NCBI GenBank assembly: GCA_004762155.1
Contig: SIHP01000013.1
Span: forward strand, 1 to 64,000
Source of the DNA: Flavobacteriaceae bacterium
Lineage (GTDB): Bacteria; Bacteroidota; Bacteroidia; Flavobacteriales; Flavobacteriaceae
Length of the DNA: 64,000 nucleotides
Direction: 5' to 3'
Shown here: positions 5,948 to 14,409 of the stretch, piece by piece
Layout: each line of letters starts with the position of its first letter
Numbering within the stretch: the first letter of the stretch is position 1
Notes under the pieces: generated by a model
The model's input: the letters and a program-made list of their open reading frames with translations, nothing else
The model's database searches: none
Told to the model about the DNA's origin: nothing
Position numbers and translations under genes: made by a program

Positions 5948-7144
5948 TTATTTAAAAGCATTTAACCCCGTTATATCCAAACCAGTAATTAATAAATGAA
6001 CATCATGCGTTCCTTCATATGTTATAACACTTTCTAGATTCATGGCATGTCTCATAATGGAATATTCTCCAGAAATCCCCATTGCACCTAATATTTGACG
6101 CGCTTCTCTTGCTATTTTTAAAGCCATATCTACATTATTACGTTTTGCCATAGAAATTTGTGCAGATGTTGCTTTTCCTTCATTTTTTAAAGCACCCAAT
6201 CGCCATGCTAATAATTGTGCTTTTGTAATTTCAGTTACCATTTCTGCTAACTTTTTCTGTTGTAATTGAAATTGCCCAATTGGTTTTCCAAATTGTGTTC
6301 GTTCTTTAGCATAACGCAAAGCAGTATCATAACAATCCATTGCAGCACCAATTGCTCCCCAAGAAATACCATAACGAGCAGCATCTAAACATTTAAGAGG
6401 CGCACTTAATCCTGATTTATTTGGTAAAATATTTTCTTTAGGAATTTTTACATTATCGAAAATTAACTCACCAGTTATTGATGCTCGTAAAGACCATTTA
6501 TTCTTTGTTTCTGGTGTAGAAAAACCTTCCATTCCACGCTCTACAATTAATCCATGAATTCTTCCTTCTTCATTTTTAGCCCAAACAACAGCAACGTTAC
6601 AAATTGGCGCATTGGAAATCCACATTTTTGCTCCATTTAACAGATAATGATCTCCCATATCTTTAAACTTCGTTTCCATTCCACCAGGATTAGATCCATG
6701 ATTTGGTTCTGTAAGCCCAAAACTTCCTATCCATTCACCAGAAGCTAGTTTTGGTAAATATTTTTTGCGTTGTGCTTCATTTCCATAATTAAAAATTGGT
6801 CCCATTACCAATGAAGATTGTACAGATGCTGTAGAACGAATTCCACTATCTCCTCTTTCCAGTTCTTGCATGATTAATCCGTAAGATATTTGATCTAAAC
6901 CTGCTCCACCATATTCTGTAGGAATATAAGAACCAAAAGCACCAACCTCAGCCAAACCATTAATTAATTGTTCTGGAAATGCTGATTTTTGCGCGTACTC
7001 TTCAATTATTGGAGAAATATTCTTTTTAACCCAACTTCTTGCTGTATTTCTAACAAGCTTATGTTCATCAGTTAATAAATCATCTAAATTATAATAATCA
7101 GGAGCCTCAAATAAATCTGGTCGCATAAAAAATGGTTTCCTCAA
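5948..7144 (-). CDS. gcdH: Acyl-CoA dehydrogenase, glutaryl-CoA dehydrogenase type
   Basis: FAD enzyme of 398 residues. The sequence TYEGTHDVHLLITGLDITG near the C-terminus, with catalytic Glu377, is characteristic of glutaryl-CoA dehydrogenase, which oxidises and decarboxylates glutaryl-CoA to crotonyl-CoA in lysine/tryptophan breakdown. GLTEPNHGSNPGGM is the flavin-contact motif. The start at 7144 is kept; an in-frame Met at residue 7 is an alternative. Its 5' end faces rnpA, only about 50 bp away once the rnpA start is corrected, so the two promoters must overlap or abut. Confidence 0.88.
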   Translation of the reverse strand: MRKPFFMRPDLFEAPDYYNLDDLLTDEHKLVRNTARSWVKKNISPIIEEYAQKSAFPEQLINGLAEVGAFGSYIPTEYGGAGLDQISYGLIMQELERGDSGIRSTASVQSSLVMGPIFNYGNEAQRKKYLPKLASGEWIGSFGLTEPNHGSNPGGMETKFKDMGDHYLLNGAKMWISNAPICNVAVVWAKNEEGRIHGLIVERGMEGFSTPETKNKWSLRASITGELIFDNVKIPKENILPNKSGLSAPLKCLDAARYGISWGAIGAAMDCYDTALRYAKERTQFGKPIGQFQLQQKKLAEMVTEITKAQLLAWRLGALKNEGKATSAQISMAKRNNVDMALKIAREARQILGAMGISGEYSIMRHAMNLESVITYEGTHDVHLLITGLDITGLNAFK

Positions 7145-7181
7145 AAATAGCTAAAAAAAAGATTATTCTCTTTTCTTTACT

Positions 7182-7189
7182 TATGTTTG
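7182..7189 (+). promoter_or_regulatory. -7 element of rnpA, near-leaderless transcript
   Basis: TATGTTTG fits TAnnTTTG and predicts a start at about 7193, two bases before the rnpA ATG at 7195. Confidence 0.4.
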
Positions 7190-7194
7190 TACTG

Positions 7195-7578
7195 ATGAAG
7201 CATACATTTGGAAGAGAGGAAAAATTAAAAAGTCGCAAAATTATTGGACGGTTGTATACAGAAGGAAAATCGATTAAAGCATTTCCTTTAAGAATGGTGT
7301 ATTTACAAACTGATCATACTTCTGATTTTCCTTGTCAAGCTGCTGTTTCTGTACCAAAACGTAATTTTAAAAAAGCAGTTGATAGAAACAGAATTAAAAG
7401 ATTATTACGAGAAAGTTATCGTTTGCAAAAGCAAATAGCATATTCGGAAGTAGATAAGCCGTATGTATATATGATTTCTTATCTTGCAAGAGATGAATGG
7501 AAATATGCTGACATTGAGCATAAAATGAAAAAGTTATTAACTTTGTTTACAGAAGAAATTAAAAAAGATGACCGTTAA
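7195..7578 (+). CDS. rnpA: Ribonuclease P protein component
   Basis: Protein subunit (127 residues from the chosen start) that helps RNase P RNA trim the 5' leader of tRNA precursors. The family signature AVSVPKRNFKKAVDRNRIKR followed by LLRES is intact. The frame is open back to 7132, but the extra 21 residues are hydrophobic, overlap gcdH and contain the -7 element, so ATG 7195 (protein begins MKHTFGREEKLKS) is preferred. It overlaps the next gene by 11 bp. It is not next to rpmH, as is common in Bacteroidota. Confidence 0.93.
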   Translation: MKHTFGREEKLKSRKIIGRLYTEGKSIKAFPLRMVYLQTDHTSDFPCQAAVSVPKRNFKKAVDRNRIKRLLRESYRLQKQIAYSEVDKPYVYMISYLARDEWKYADIEHKMKKLLTLFTEEIKKDDR

Positions 7579-9190
7579 GAAAAAAATAATTGTAGGTTTA
7601 ATTGTAGTCATTACTGTTTCATTTTCGTTTCAAACTCCTTTTTTTGAAATAGCAAAACAAATAGAAATCTATAATAATTTGTTCAAGACATTGAACATGA
7701 ATTATATTGATGAAATAAATCCTGGTGATTTAACCAACAAATCAATTAACAATACGTTAAAAAACCTTGATCCATATACTCGTTTTTATAATGAGCAACA
7801 AATGGAAAATGCTCGCATACGAAGAGAAGGAGAATATGGTGGAATTGGAATTTCTAATTACTATTCTAAAGAAGGAATTATTGTTTCTGCTATTAAAGAA
7901 GGATATCCAGCAGATAAAGCTGGATTAAAAGCTGGTGATATTATTTTCTCTGTTAACGATCAAAACATAAAAAATTTAGAAAACGATCAACTTTCTCAAT
8001 TTTTAAAAGGAAGTCCGAATACTTCTTTAAAACTAAAAGTAAATAGAGCAGGAAAAAACTTAGACTTTAAATTAACTTTAGACAAAATTATAGACAATCC
8101 TGTTCCATTTGCAGAAATGATTAATGAAGATACAGGGTATTTAATCTTAACGCAATTTACCAATTATAAATCTACCGAAGGTGTTATCAAAGCTTTTAAG
8201 AAATTAAAAGAAAAGGGAATGAAAAAATTAGTTTTTGATCTTAGAAGTAATCCTGGAGGTTCTTTAAACGATGCTGTTAGTATTACAAATCTTTTTATTC
8301 CAAAAGGAAAAAAAGTGGTAGATACTCGTGGTAAAACAAAAAAGAATACCAGAACATACAAAACCAACAAAGAACCATTGGATTTAGAAATACCAATTGT
8401 TGTACTTGTTAATGGTAGATCTGCTTCTGCTTCAGAAATTGTTTCTGGTGCATTACAAGATTATGACAGAGCTGTGGTTATGGGAGAACGTTCTTTTGGA
8501 AAAGGTTTGGTACAACGTTATTTTGAACTAAACTATGGTACACAAATGAAAGCCACTATTTCTAAATATTACACACCAAGCGGACGTTGTATTCAGGAAT
8601 TAGATTATGCAAACAGAGATCCAAAAACAGGAAAAGTTCCTAAATTTTCAGACGGTATTGTAAATAAATTCAAAACAGAAAATGGACGTACAGTACTTGA
8701 TGGCGGTGGCGTATTACCTGATGTTTTATTAGACCTTTCTAAAAAAACGCCAGTAACAGAACGTTTACTAAAATCTAAAGCAATTTTTAATTTTGTTACG
8801 GATTATGTTCGTAAAAAACCAAGTATTGATTTAGACAACTTTACATTTTCTTCTAAGGATTTTAATGATTTCAAACTATACATTAAAACAAAAGATACTA
8901 CTTTTACCAGCAAACAAGAAAAGTTGTTTATAAAAGCATATGAATCTGAAAAGAATACTAAAATTTCATCAGAATATAAAAACCTAATCGTAAAACTAAA
9001 AGATCTTAAAATTGCTGAAATCAGTAAAAACAAAGATCATTTAATTCCTCTTTTACAAGATGAAGTTATAGAACGTTATTTTTATGAAAAAGGAGTATAT
9101 CAGAAAAAACTAAAAGAAGATTTGGCAATTGCTAAAGCTATTGAGTTACTTAACAACACTAACCAATACAAGAAAATATTAAAAAAATAA
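7568..9190 (+). CDS. S41 family C-terminal processing peptidase
   Basis: Periplasmic serine protease of the CtpA/Prc family, 540 residues. A hydrophobic N-terminus (residues 7-24) acts as signal or anchor. A PDZ domain spans roughly residues 85-165 and the S41 catalytic core roughly 190-370. The Ser-Lys dyad is Ser287 in SASASE and Lys312 in SFGKG, 25 residues apart as in E. coli Prc. A C-terminal Lys-rich helical region of about 130 residues follows. Overlap with rnpA by 11 bp implies translational coupling. Substrate is unknown. Confidence 0.93.
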   Translation: MTVKKKIIVGLIVVITVSFSFQTPFFEIAKQIEIYNNLFKTLNMNYIDEINPGDLTNKSINNTLKNLDPYTRFYNEQQMENARIRREGEYGGIGISNYYSKEGIIVSAIKEGYPADKAGLKAGDIIFSVNDQNIKNLENDQLSQFLKGSPNTSLKLKVNRAGKNLDFKLTLDKIIDNPVPFAEMINEDTGYLILTQFTNYKSTEGVIKAFKKLKEKGMKKLVFDLRSNPGGSLNDAVSITNLFIPKGKKVVDTRGKTKKNTRTYKTNKEPLDLEIPIVVLVNGRSASASEIVSGALQDYDRAVVMGERSFGKGLVQRYFELNYGTQMKATISKYYTPSGRCIQELDYANRDPKTGKVPKFSDGIVNKFKTENGRTVLDGGGVLPDVLLDLSKKTPVTERLLKSKAIFNFVTDYVRKKPSIDLDNFTFSSKDFNDFKLYIKTKDTTFTSKQEKLFIKAYESEKNTKISSEYKNLIVKLKDLKIAEISKNKDHLIPLLQDEVIERYFYEKGVYQKKLKEDLAIAKAIELLNNTNQYKKILKK

Positions 9191-9218
9191 AACAACTTTA
9201 ATTTACGTTAAATTAAAT

Positions 9219-10898
9219 ATGTCTAAACCAAAACAACAAGAGCGTACTCGTGCGCAAGAATCTACAAGTGCTATTGAACGATTATACATTTCAATGCGTC
9301 ACTTATTTAGCCGTGGTTTTTATAAACCTATGGGAATTTCTGGAGAAACACTTCGTAAATCTTTATTATTACTTCGTCCAGAAATTTATGGATCAATAGC
9401 TGAAGAAAAAACTGAATTAAACGGACTTACTTATGTAATAGAACGTTTACCAGAAGGAATTGAAGAATGTCAATTCATTAACTTAACTGCAGACGAAGGG
9501 TATAGAAACTCGCATTTTAAAGCAATTATACCTGCAAAAAGAAGAAGAAACTGTTATCGTATAGATAAAGATCAAATGGTCATAGAAATTACGCGTGGTC
9601 GTTCTGAAATCTATGATATACTTACCCATTTGACTTTCTTATTTATTGAATCTCATAAAATTAAAGATCGCGTTTTACTTAACGATCAAAACAAAACTAC
9701 TCGTGAGTGGCAAAACCTAGAAAATACGGTTTTACATAATTTACAATTAAGTAGTAAAGAACGTGATGTTTTAGTTGTTCACTTAGGAAGTATTTTAGGA
9801 AGAACCTATGATGAAGTTTACGACGCACATAAAAACTTTGCTACAGATGAAAATCCAGATCGCTTTTTTCACTTAATCTATTGGTTAGGGAAATTGGCTA
9901 TTAATGAAGAGTTAAAAGACAATAAACGTTCTGTTCGTTTTAGCTCTGTTTTAAATGAAGAAATTGGTCATCATATTTATGGAGAAATCTGGGCAAATGA
10001 TATTAAAAAATCTTTATTTGAAAACAGCTTATTAGGACGTCCAATTCATATTATAAGTGCAAATATGCACAGTGTTATGAATTCTATTTATGCAACAAAT
10101 GCTATTCCTAAAGAAGCCAAACAAAGTAAAGACTTTGAATTATACGAAGTTTTAAGTAGTAAAGATAGTGGCGATTTACAAAGTGCTGTAAAAAATTATG
10201 CTTCTGAAAACGGTTTGATTTATATTAAAGATAAATCTGGAACGAATATTAATGTTCAGATTATTGACACAGACAAAATCAACTTTGAAAATACTTTATT
10301 CGAAAAAGTAAATTCTAAAGGTGAAAAACCTGTTATTATAGTAATGGATTATGCTTTTGGAGAACAAGCATATGAAACTATGGATGAACTTTTAAAACCA
10401 TATAAAACGGGAACAGAAACGATTCATTTAGATATTAAATCAGTTTCTATTATGGGAAAAGCAGGTATTTTAGAAGGAGGAAAAGGTGATATTATGATTC
10501 CTAGTTCACATATTTTTGAAGGAACAGCAGATAATTATCCGTTTACAAACGAATTAACAAAAGAAGATTTACAAGGTTTTAGTGTAGAAGTCTTTGATGG
10601 TTCTATGATTACTGTTCTTGGAACTTCTTTACAAAACAAAGATTTATTACACTTTTTCCATGATTCTACTTGGAATGTAATTGGATTAGAAATGGAAGGA
10701 GCACATTATCAGAAAGCAATTCAAGCTGCCTCAAAAATCAGAGGGAATATTAGTGAAGATGTAAAAGTTCGTTACGCATATTATGCTTCGGATAATCCAT
10801 TAGAAACTGGAGCAACACTTGCTTCTGGTGGATTAGGAATGAGTGGAGTTACGCCTACTTATGCAATTACTCAAAAAATACTTGAACAAATTTTTTAA
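9219..10898 (+). CDS. Conserved Bacteroidota protein with nucleoside-phosphorylase-like C-terminus (DUF6909-type)
   Basis: A 559-residue cytoplasmic protein without signal or membrane segment. The N-terminal half has a helical region with ERLYISMRHLFSRGFY and is unfamiliar beyond resembling the family I recall as DUF6909. The last 190 residues look like a nucleoside phosphorylase/AMP nucleosidase fold: a VIIVMDYAFG strand, GKAGIL, GDIMIPSSH, and GLEMEGAHYQKAI near residue 488, which resembles the Glu-Met-Glu substrate motif of that superfamily. Catalytic function is inference. It lies between the protease and the polysaccharide locus. Confidence 0.65.
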   Translation: MSKPKQQERTRAQESTSAIERLYISMRHLFSRGFYKPMGISGETLRKSLLLLRPEIYGSIAEEKTELNGLTYVIERLPEGIEECQFINLTADEGYRNSHFKAIIPAKRRRNCYRIDKDQMVIEITRGRSEIYDILTHLTFLFIESHKIKDRVLLNDQNKTTREWQNLENTVLHNLQLSSKERDVLVVHLGSILGRTYDEVYDAHKNFATDENPDRFFHLIYWLGKLAINEELKDNKRSVRFSSVLNEEIGHHIYGEIWANDIKKSLFENSLLGRPIHIISANMHSVMNSIYATNAIPKEAKQSKDFELYEVLSSKDSGDLQSAVKNYASENGLIYIKDKSGTNINVQIIDTDKINFENTLFEKVNSKGEKPVIIVMDYAFGEQAYETMDELLKPYKTGTETIHLDIKSVSIMGKAGILEGGKGDIMIPSSHIFEGTADNYPFTNELTKEDLQGFSVEVFDGSMITVLGTSLQNKDLLHFFHDSTWNVIGLEMEGAHYQKAIQAASKIRGNISEDVKVRYAYYASDNPLETGATLASGGLGMSGVTPTYAITQKILEQIF

Positions 10899-10912
10899 TA
10901 CTTTTTGATAAC

Positions 10913-11950
10913 ATGTCAAACGATAAAAATAACAACGAAGAAGAAATAGATTTAGGATCTTTGTTTATAATCATAGGAAAAGGGTTCTCTAAACTTTTCC
11001 GTTTTATTGGAAACTTCTTTTCTAAACTTTTTGGACTACTTGTTCAATTTCTTTTATTTTTAAAATCTAATCTTTTAAAAATAGGTATTGGTGCGTTAGT
11101 TGGAGCAATTGTTGGTTTTACACTTGAAATTAGAAATGAACCTCAATATTTAGGGAATTTACAAGTACAACCTAATTTTGAAAGTACAAGACAATTATAC
11201 AATAACATCAATTATTATAATGACCTTGTAAAGCAAGAAGAATTTGGTTTAATTGCTGCTACATTTAATATAAATCCAGAAGAAGCTGAATCTTTAAAAA
11301 AGTTTGAAATCGTTCCTGTTGTTAATGAAAATGATATTTTAACTTCTTATGACGAATTAATATTGTCTGTAGATACCTTAACTGTTAAAAGTTATTCTTT
11401 TGAACAATTTAAAAACATGTTTACAGATTATGATTATAAAATTCATGATATTAATGTACAGGCTACCAAAAACAATGTTTTCTCGAAATTAGATCAAACA
11501 ATTATTGAGTCTATAACAGATAATAAATATTTTGAAAATCTAAAAAAGATCAATAACGAAAACTTAAGTACTACCGAAAAATTAATTCGTAAAAACTTAT
11601 CTCAAGTAGATTCATTACATAATCTATATAAAAAAGTATTGCTTGAAGAGGCTCAAAAAACTTCTTCAGGAACAAATATTGATTTAGGAAAATCTGTAGC
11701 AAACAGCAAAGAATTAGAGTTATTTAAAACCAATAGAGAGCTAAACAAAGACTTAAAAGAAGTTAGTGAGAACTTAACTGAAAAGTCTGAAATAATTAAT
11801 GTTATTTCTAATTTTCAACCTATTGGTCATGAAATTAAAGAGATTAAGAAAAATAAAGGTTTTCAGTTTGCTGTGTTAGGGGTAGTTTTGGTTCTTTTAC
11901 TAATTATTTTACTGGAGCTTAATAAATTTTTAGACAATTATAAAAATTAA
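10913..11950 (+). CDS. Wzz-like chain-length determinant / polysaccharide co-polymerase
   Basis: A 345-residue inner-membrane protein with a first transmembrane helix at about residues 48-66, a long periplasmic segment with coiled-coil character, and a second helix at about 318-338. That two-helix layout and its place as first gene before rfbBAC fit a Wzz-type regulator of glycan chain length. It lacks a C-terminal tyrosine kinase domain. Primary sequence similarity is weak to my eye, so topology and context carry the call. It starts 14 bp after the previous gene. Confidence 0.65.
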   Translation: MSNDKNNNEEEIDLGSLFIIIGKGFSKLFRFIGNFFSKLFGLLVQFLLFLKSNLLKIGIGALVGAIVGFTLEIRNEPQYLGNLQVQPNFESTRQLYNNINYYNDLVKQEEFGLIAATFNINPEEAESLKKFEIVPVVNENDILTSYDELILSVDTLTVKSYSFEQFKNMFTDYDYKIHDINVQATKNNVFSKLDQTIIESITDNKYFENLKKINNENLSTTEKLIRKNLSQVDSLHNLYKKVLLEEAQKTSSGTNIDLGKSVANSKELELFKTNRELNKDLKEVSENLTEKSEIINVISNFQPIGHEIKEIKKNKGFQFAVLGVVLVLLLIILLELNKFLDNYKN

Positions 11951-11952
11951 AC

Positions 11953-12963
11953 ATGGAGGCGATTCTTATTTCCGGAGGAGCAGGTTTTATTGGAAGTAAT
12001 TTTATTCCTTTTTTCCTGAAAAACAATCCGAATAAACATATTGTTAATTTAGATTCCTTAACCTATGCTGGAAATATAGAAAACTTAAAAGAAGTAACAG
12101 ATTTTAAAAATTATACTTTCATAAAAGGTAATATTTGTGACAGAGATCTTATTCAAAAGTTATTTAATAAATACCATTTTGAAGGAGTAATCCATTTTGC
12201 TGCAGAATCTCATGTAGATAATTCTATCAAAAATCCTGATGCTTTTATAAAAACAAATATTTTTGGAACATTTAATTTATTAGATGTTGCTAAGAACTAT
12301 TGGATGGATGGCCCCAATAGTTACAAACAAAATTTTAAAAACGCTAAATTTCTGCATATATCTACTGATGAAGTTTATGGAACATTAGGTCAAACTGGTT
12401 TATTTACTGAAGAAACTTCCTATGCTCCAAACAGTCCATATAGTGCATCAAAAGCTTCTTCCGATTTTTTAGTTAGAAGTTACTATCATACATATGGAAT
12501 GAATGTGATTACAACTAATTGTTCTAATAATTACGGTCCTAAACAGCATGGTGAAAAATTAATTCCCACAATTATTAGAAAGGCAATTGGTGGAGAACAA
12601 ATTCCTATTTACGGAGATGGTAAAAACATTAGAGACTGGTTATATGTCTTAGATCATTGTATAGGTATTGAAATTGCTTACAATAAAGGTAGCTATGGAG
12701 AAACTTATAATATTGGAGGTAAAAATGAAAGAGACAATCTATATATCGCAAATACTATATGCGAATTATTAGATACTATAAAACCTCAAAAAAAATCCTA
12801 CAAAGAACAAATAGCTTTTGTTAAAGACCGCCCTGGACACGATTTTAGGTATGCAATAGATGCTTCTAAAATTGAAAAAGAATTAAATTGGGAAGCAAAG
12901 GAAAGTTTTGAAACAGGTATTTTAAAAACAATCCATTGGTATCTAGAAAAATACAACCACTAA
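11953..12963 (+). CDS. rfbB: dTDP-glucose 4,6-dehydratase
   Basis: Extended short-chain dehydrogenase (336 residues) that converts dTDP-glucose to dTDP-4-keto-6-deoxyglucose. GGAGFIGS at residues 8-15 binds NAD, STDEVYG holds the catalytic Asp-Glu pair, and YSASKAS holds the Tyr-x-x-x-Lys. It is the second step of dTDP-L-rhamnose synthesis. It starts 2 bp after the Wzz-like gene and ends 1 bp before rfbA, so it is in an operon. Confidence 0.95.
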   Translation: MEAILISGGAGFIGSNFIPFFLKNNPNKHIVNLDSLTYAGNIENLKEVTDFKNYTFIKGNICDRDLIQKLFNKYHFEGVIHFAAESHVDNSIKNPDAFIKTNIFGTFNLLDVAKNYWMDGPNSYKQNFKNAKFLHISTDEVYGTLGQTGLFTEETSYAPNSPYSASKASSDFLVRSYYHTYGMNVITTNCSNNYGPKQHGEKLIPTIIRKAIGGEQIPIYGDGKNIRDWLYVLDHCIGIEIAYNKGSYGETYNIGGKNERDNLYIANTICELLDTIKPQKKSYKEQIAFVKDRPGHDFRYAIDASKIEKELNWEAKESFETGILKTIHWYLEKYNH

Positions 12964-12964
12964 T

Positions 12965-13768
12965 ATGAAAGGAATTATTTTAGCTGGAGGTTCTGGTACA
13001 CGTTTACATCCTTTAACAATAGCTGTTAGTAAACAATTAATGCCTGTGTATGACAAACCAATGATTTATTATCCTTTGTCTACCTTAATATCAGCAGGTA
13101 TAAAAGAAATTTTGATTATTTCAACACCTCAAGATTTACCTCTTTTTAAAAAATTATTAGGAGATGGCTCAAAAATTGGATGTCAATTTTGTTATGAAAT
13201 TCAGGAAAATCCTAATGGTTTAGCTGAAGCATTTATTATTGGTGAAAAATTTATTGGCACTGACAAAGTAGCCCTAATATTAGGTGATAATATTTTTTAT
13301 GGTACAGGTTTAGCAACTTTACTACAAAAAAACACAAATCCAAATGGAGGAATTATTTATGCATATCATGTTAACGACCCAGAAAGGTATGGAGTAGTTG
13401 AATTTGACAATAATAAAAAAGCAATTTCCATAGAAGAAAAACCAAAAAAAGCGAAATCAAATTTTGCTGTTCCTGGTATTTATTTTTATGATAATGAAGT
13501 GATTTCCATAGCTAAAAACATAAAACCTAGTAAAAGAGGTGAGTTAGAAATTACAGATATAAATAAAGTGTATTTAGAACAAGGAAAACTTAAAGTGAGT
13601 ATCTTAGATACAGGTACGGCTTGGTTAGATACTGGTACTTTTAATTCTTTAATGCAAGCTTCACAATTTGTGCAGGTTATAGAAGAACGACAAGGCTTAA
13701 AAATAGGAGCAATAGAAGAAGCAGCATATAAAAGTGGTTATGGTAAACATTTAATGGATTTAAAATGA
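12965..13768 (+). CDS. rfbA: Glucose-1-phosphate thymidylyltransferase, shortened C-terminus
   Basis: Makes dTDP-glucose from dTTP and glucose 1-phosphate. The nucleotidyltransferase motif GGSGTRLHPLT, LILGDNIFYG and the WLDTGT segment are intact. At 267 residues it is about 20 shorter than the usual 285-295. The C-terminus runs IEEAAYKSGYGKHL, whereas family members normally have a GFI...EQL...LA segment of about 19 residues between the AYK and the SGYG parts. This looks like an internal deletion outside the active site. It overlaps rfbC by 4 bp. Confidence 0.93.
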   Translation: MKGIILAGGSGTRLHPLTIAVSKQLMPVYDKPMIYYPLSTLISAGIKEILIISTPQDLPLFKKLLGDGSKIGCQFCYEIQENPNGLAEAFIIGEKFIGTDKVALILGDNIFYGTGLATLLQKNTNPNGGIIYAYHVNDPERYGVVEFDNNKKAISIEEKPKKAKSNFAVPGIYFYDNEVISIAKNIKPSKRGELEITDINKVYLEQGKLKVSILDTGTAWLDTGTFNSLMQASQFVQVIEERQGLKIGAIEEAAYKSGYGKHLMDLK

Positions 13769-14301
13769 TTGTTACAGAAACAAATTTAAAAGATTGTTTT
13801 GTTATAGAGCCAAAGATTTTTGGAGATACTAGAGGTTATTTCTTTGAAAGCTTTAATGAAAAAGTTTTTGAAGACAAAACAGGATTAAGTATTAATTTTG
13901 TTCAAGATAGTGAGGCTTTTTCAAATAAAGGTGTTTTAAGAGGCTTACACTTTCAAAAAGGTATGCATGCACAAGCCAAACTGGTAAGAGTTGTAAAAGG
14001 AAAGGTTTTAGATGTAGCAGTAGATATTAGACCAGATTCTAAAACCTATGGAAAACACTTTGCCATAATCCTATCTGAAGAAAACAAAAAACAATTATTT
14101 GTACCTAGAGGTTTTGCTCATGGATATGCTGTACTAGAAAATAATACCATATTCAATTACAAATGCGATAACTATTATCACCCAACATCAGAGGGAGGCA
14201 TTATTTACAATGATCCTAATTTAAATATTGATTGGATGTTAGATGAAAATGAAATTTTGCTTTCGGATAAAGATAAGAAACTAGGATTATTTAAAAATTA
14301 A
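13765..14301 (+). CDS. rfbC: dTDP-4-dehydrorhamnose 3,5-epimerase
   Basis: Cupin enzyme (178 residues) that epimerises dTDP-4-keto-6-deoxyglucose at C3 and C5. RGLHFQ carries the catalytic His; FVPRGFAHGYAVL and the YYHPTSEGGI segment follow as expected. ATGA overlap with rfbA. The gene for the final reductase, rfbD, does not follow, so L-rhamnose synthesis would need an enzyme encoded elsewhere or the product is another sugar. Confidence 0.95.
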   Translation: MIVTETNLKDCFVIEPKIFGDTRGYFFESFNEKVFEDKTGLSINFVQDSEAFSNKGVLRGLHFQKGMHAQAKLVRVVKGKVLDVAVDIRPDSKTYGKHFAIILSEENKKQLFVPRGFAHGYAVLENNTIFNYKCDNYYHPTSEGGIIYNDPNLNIDWMLDENEILLSDKDKKLGLFKN

Positions 14302-14409
14302 GTCTATCTAAACAATCATATATAAAAACTAAAATATATCTTTTAATTAAGTTTTAAAGCTTAAAAAACAAATAAACATAATTTTAAAGAAATTTCTTCC
14401 TCAAGAGAC

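Noticed and set aside
7132..7194. Longer rnpA start at 7132
   Set aside because: It would overlap gcdH, add a hydrophobic leader unlike RnpA proteins and run through the likely -7 element.
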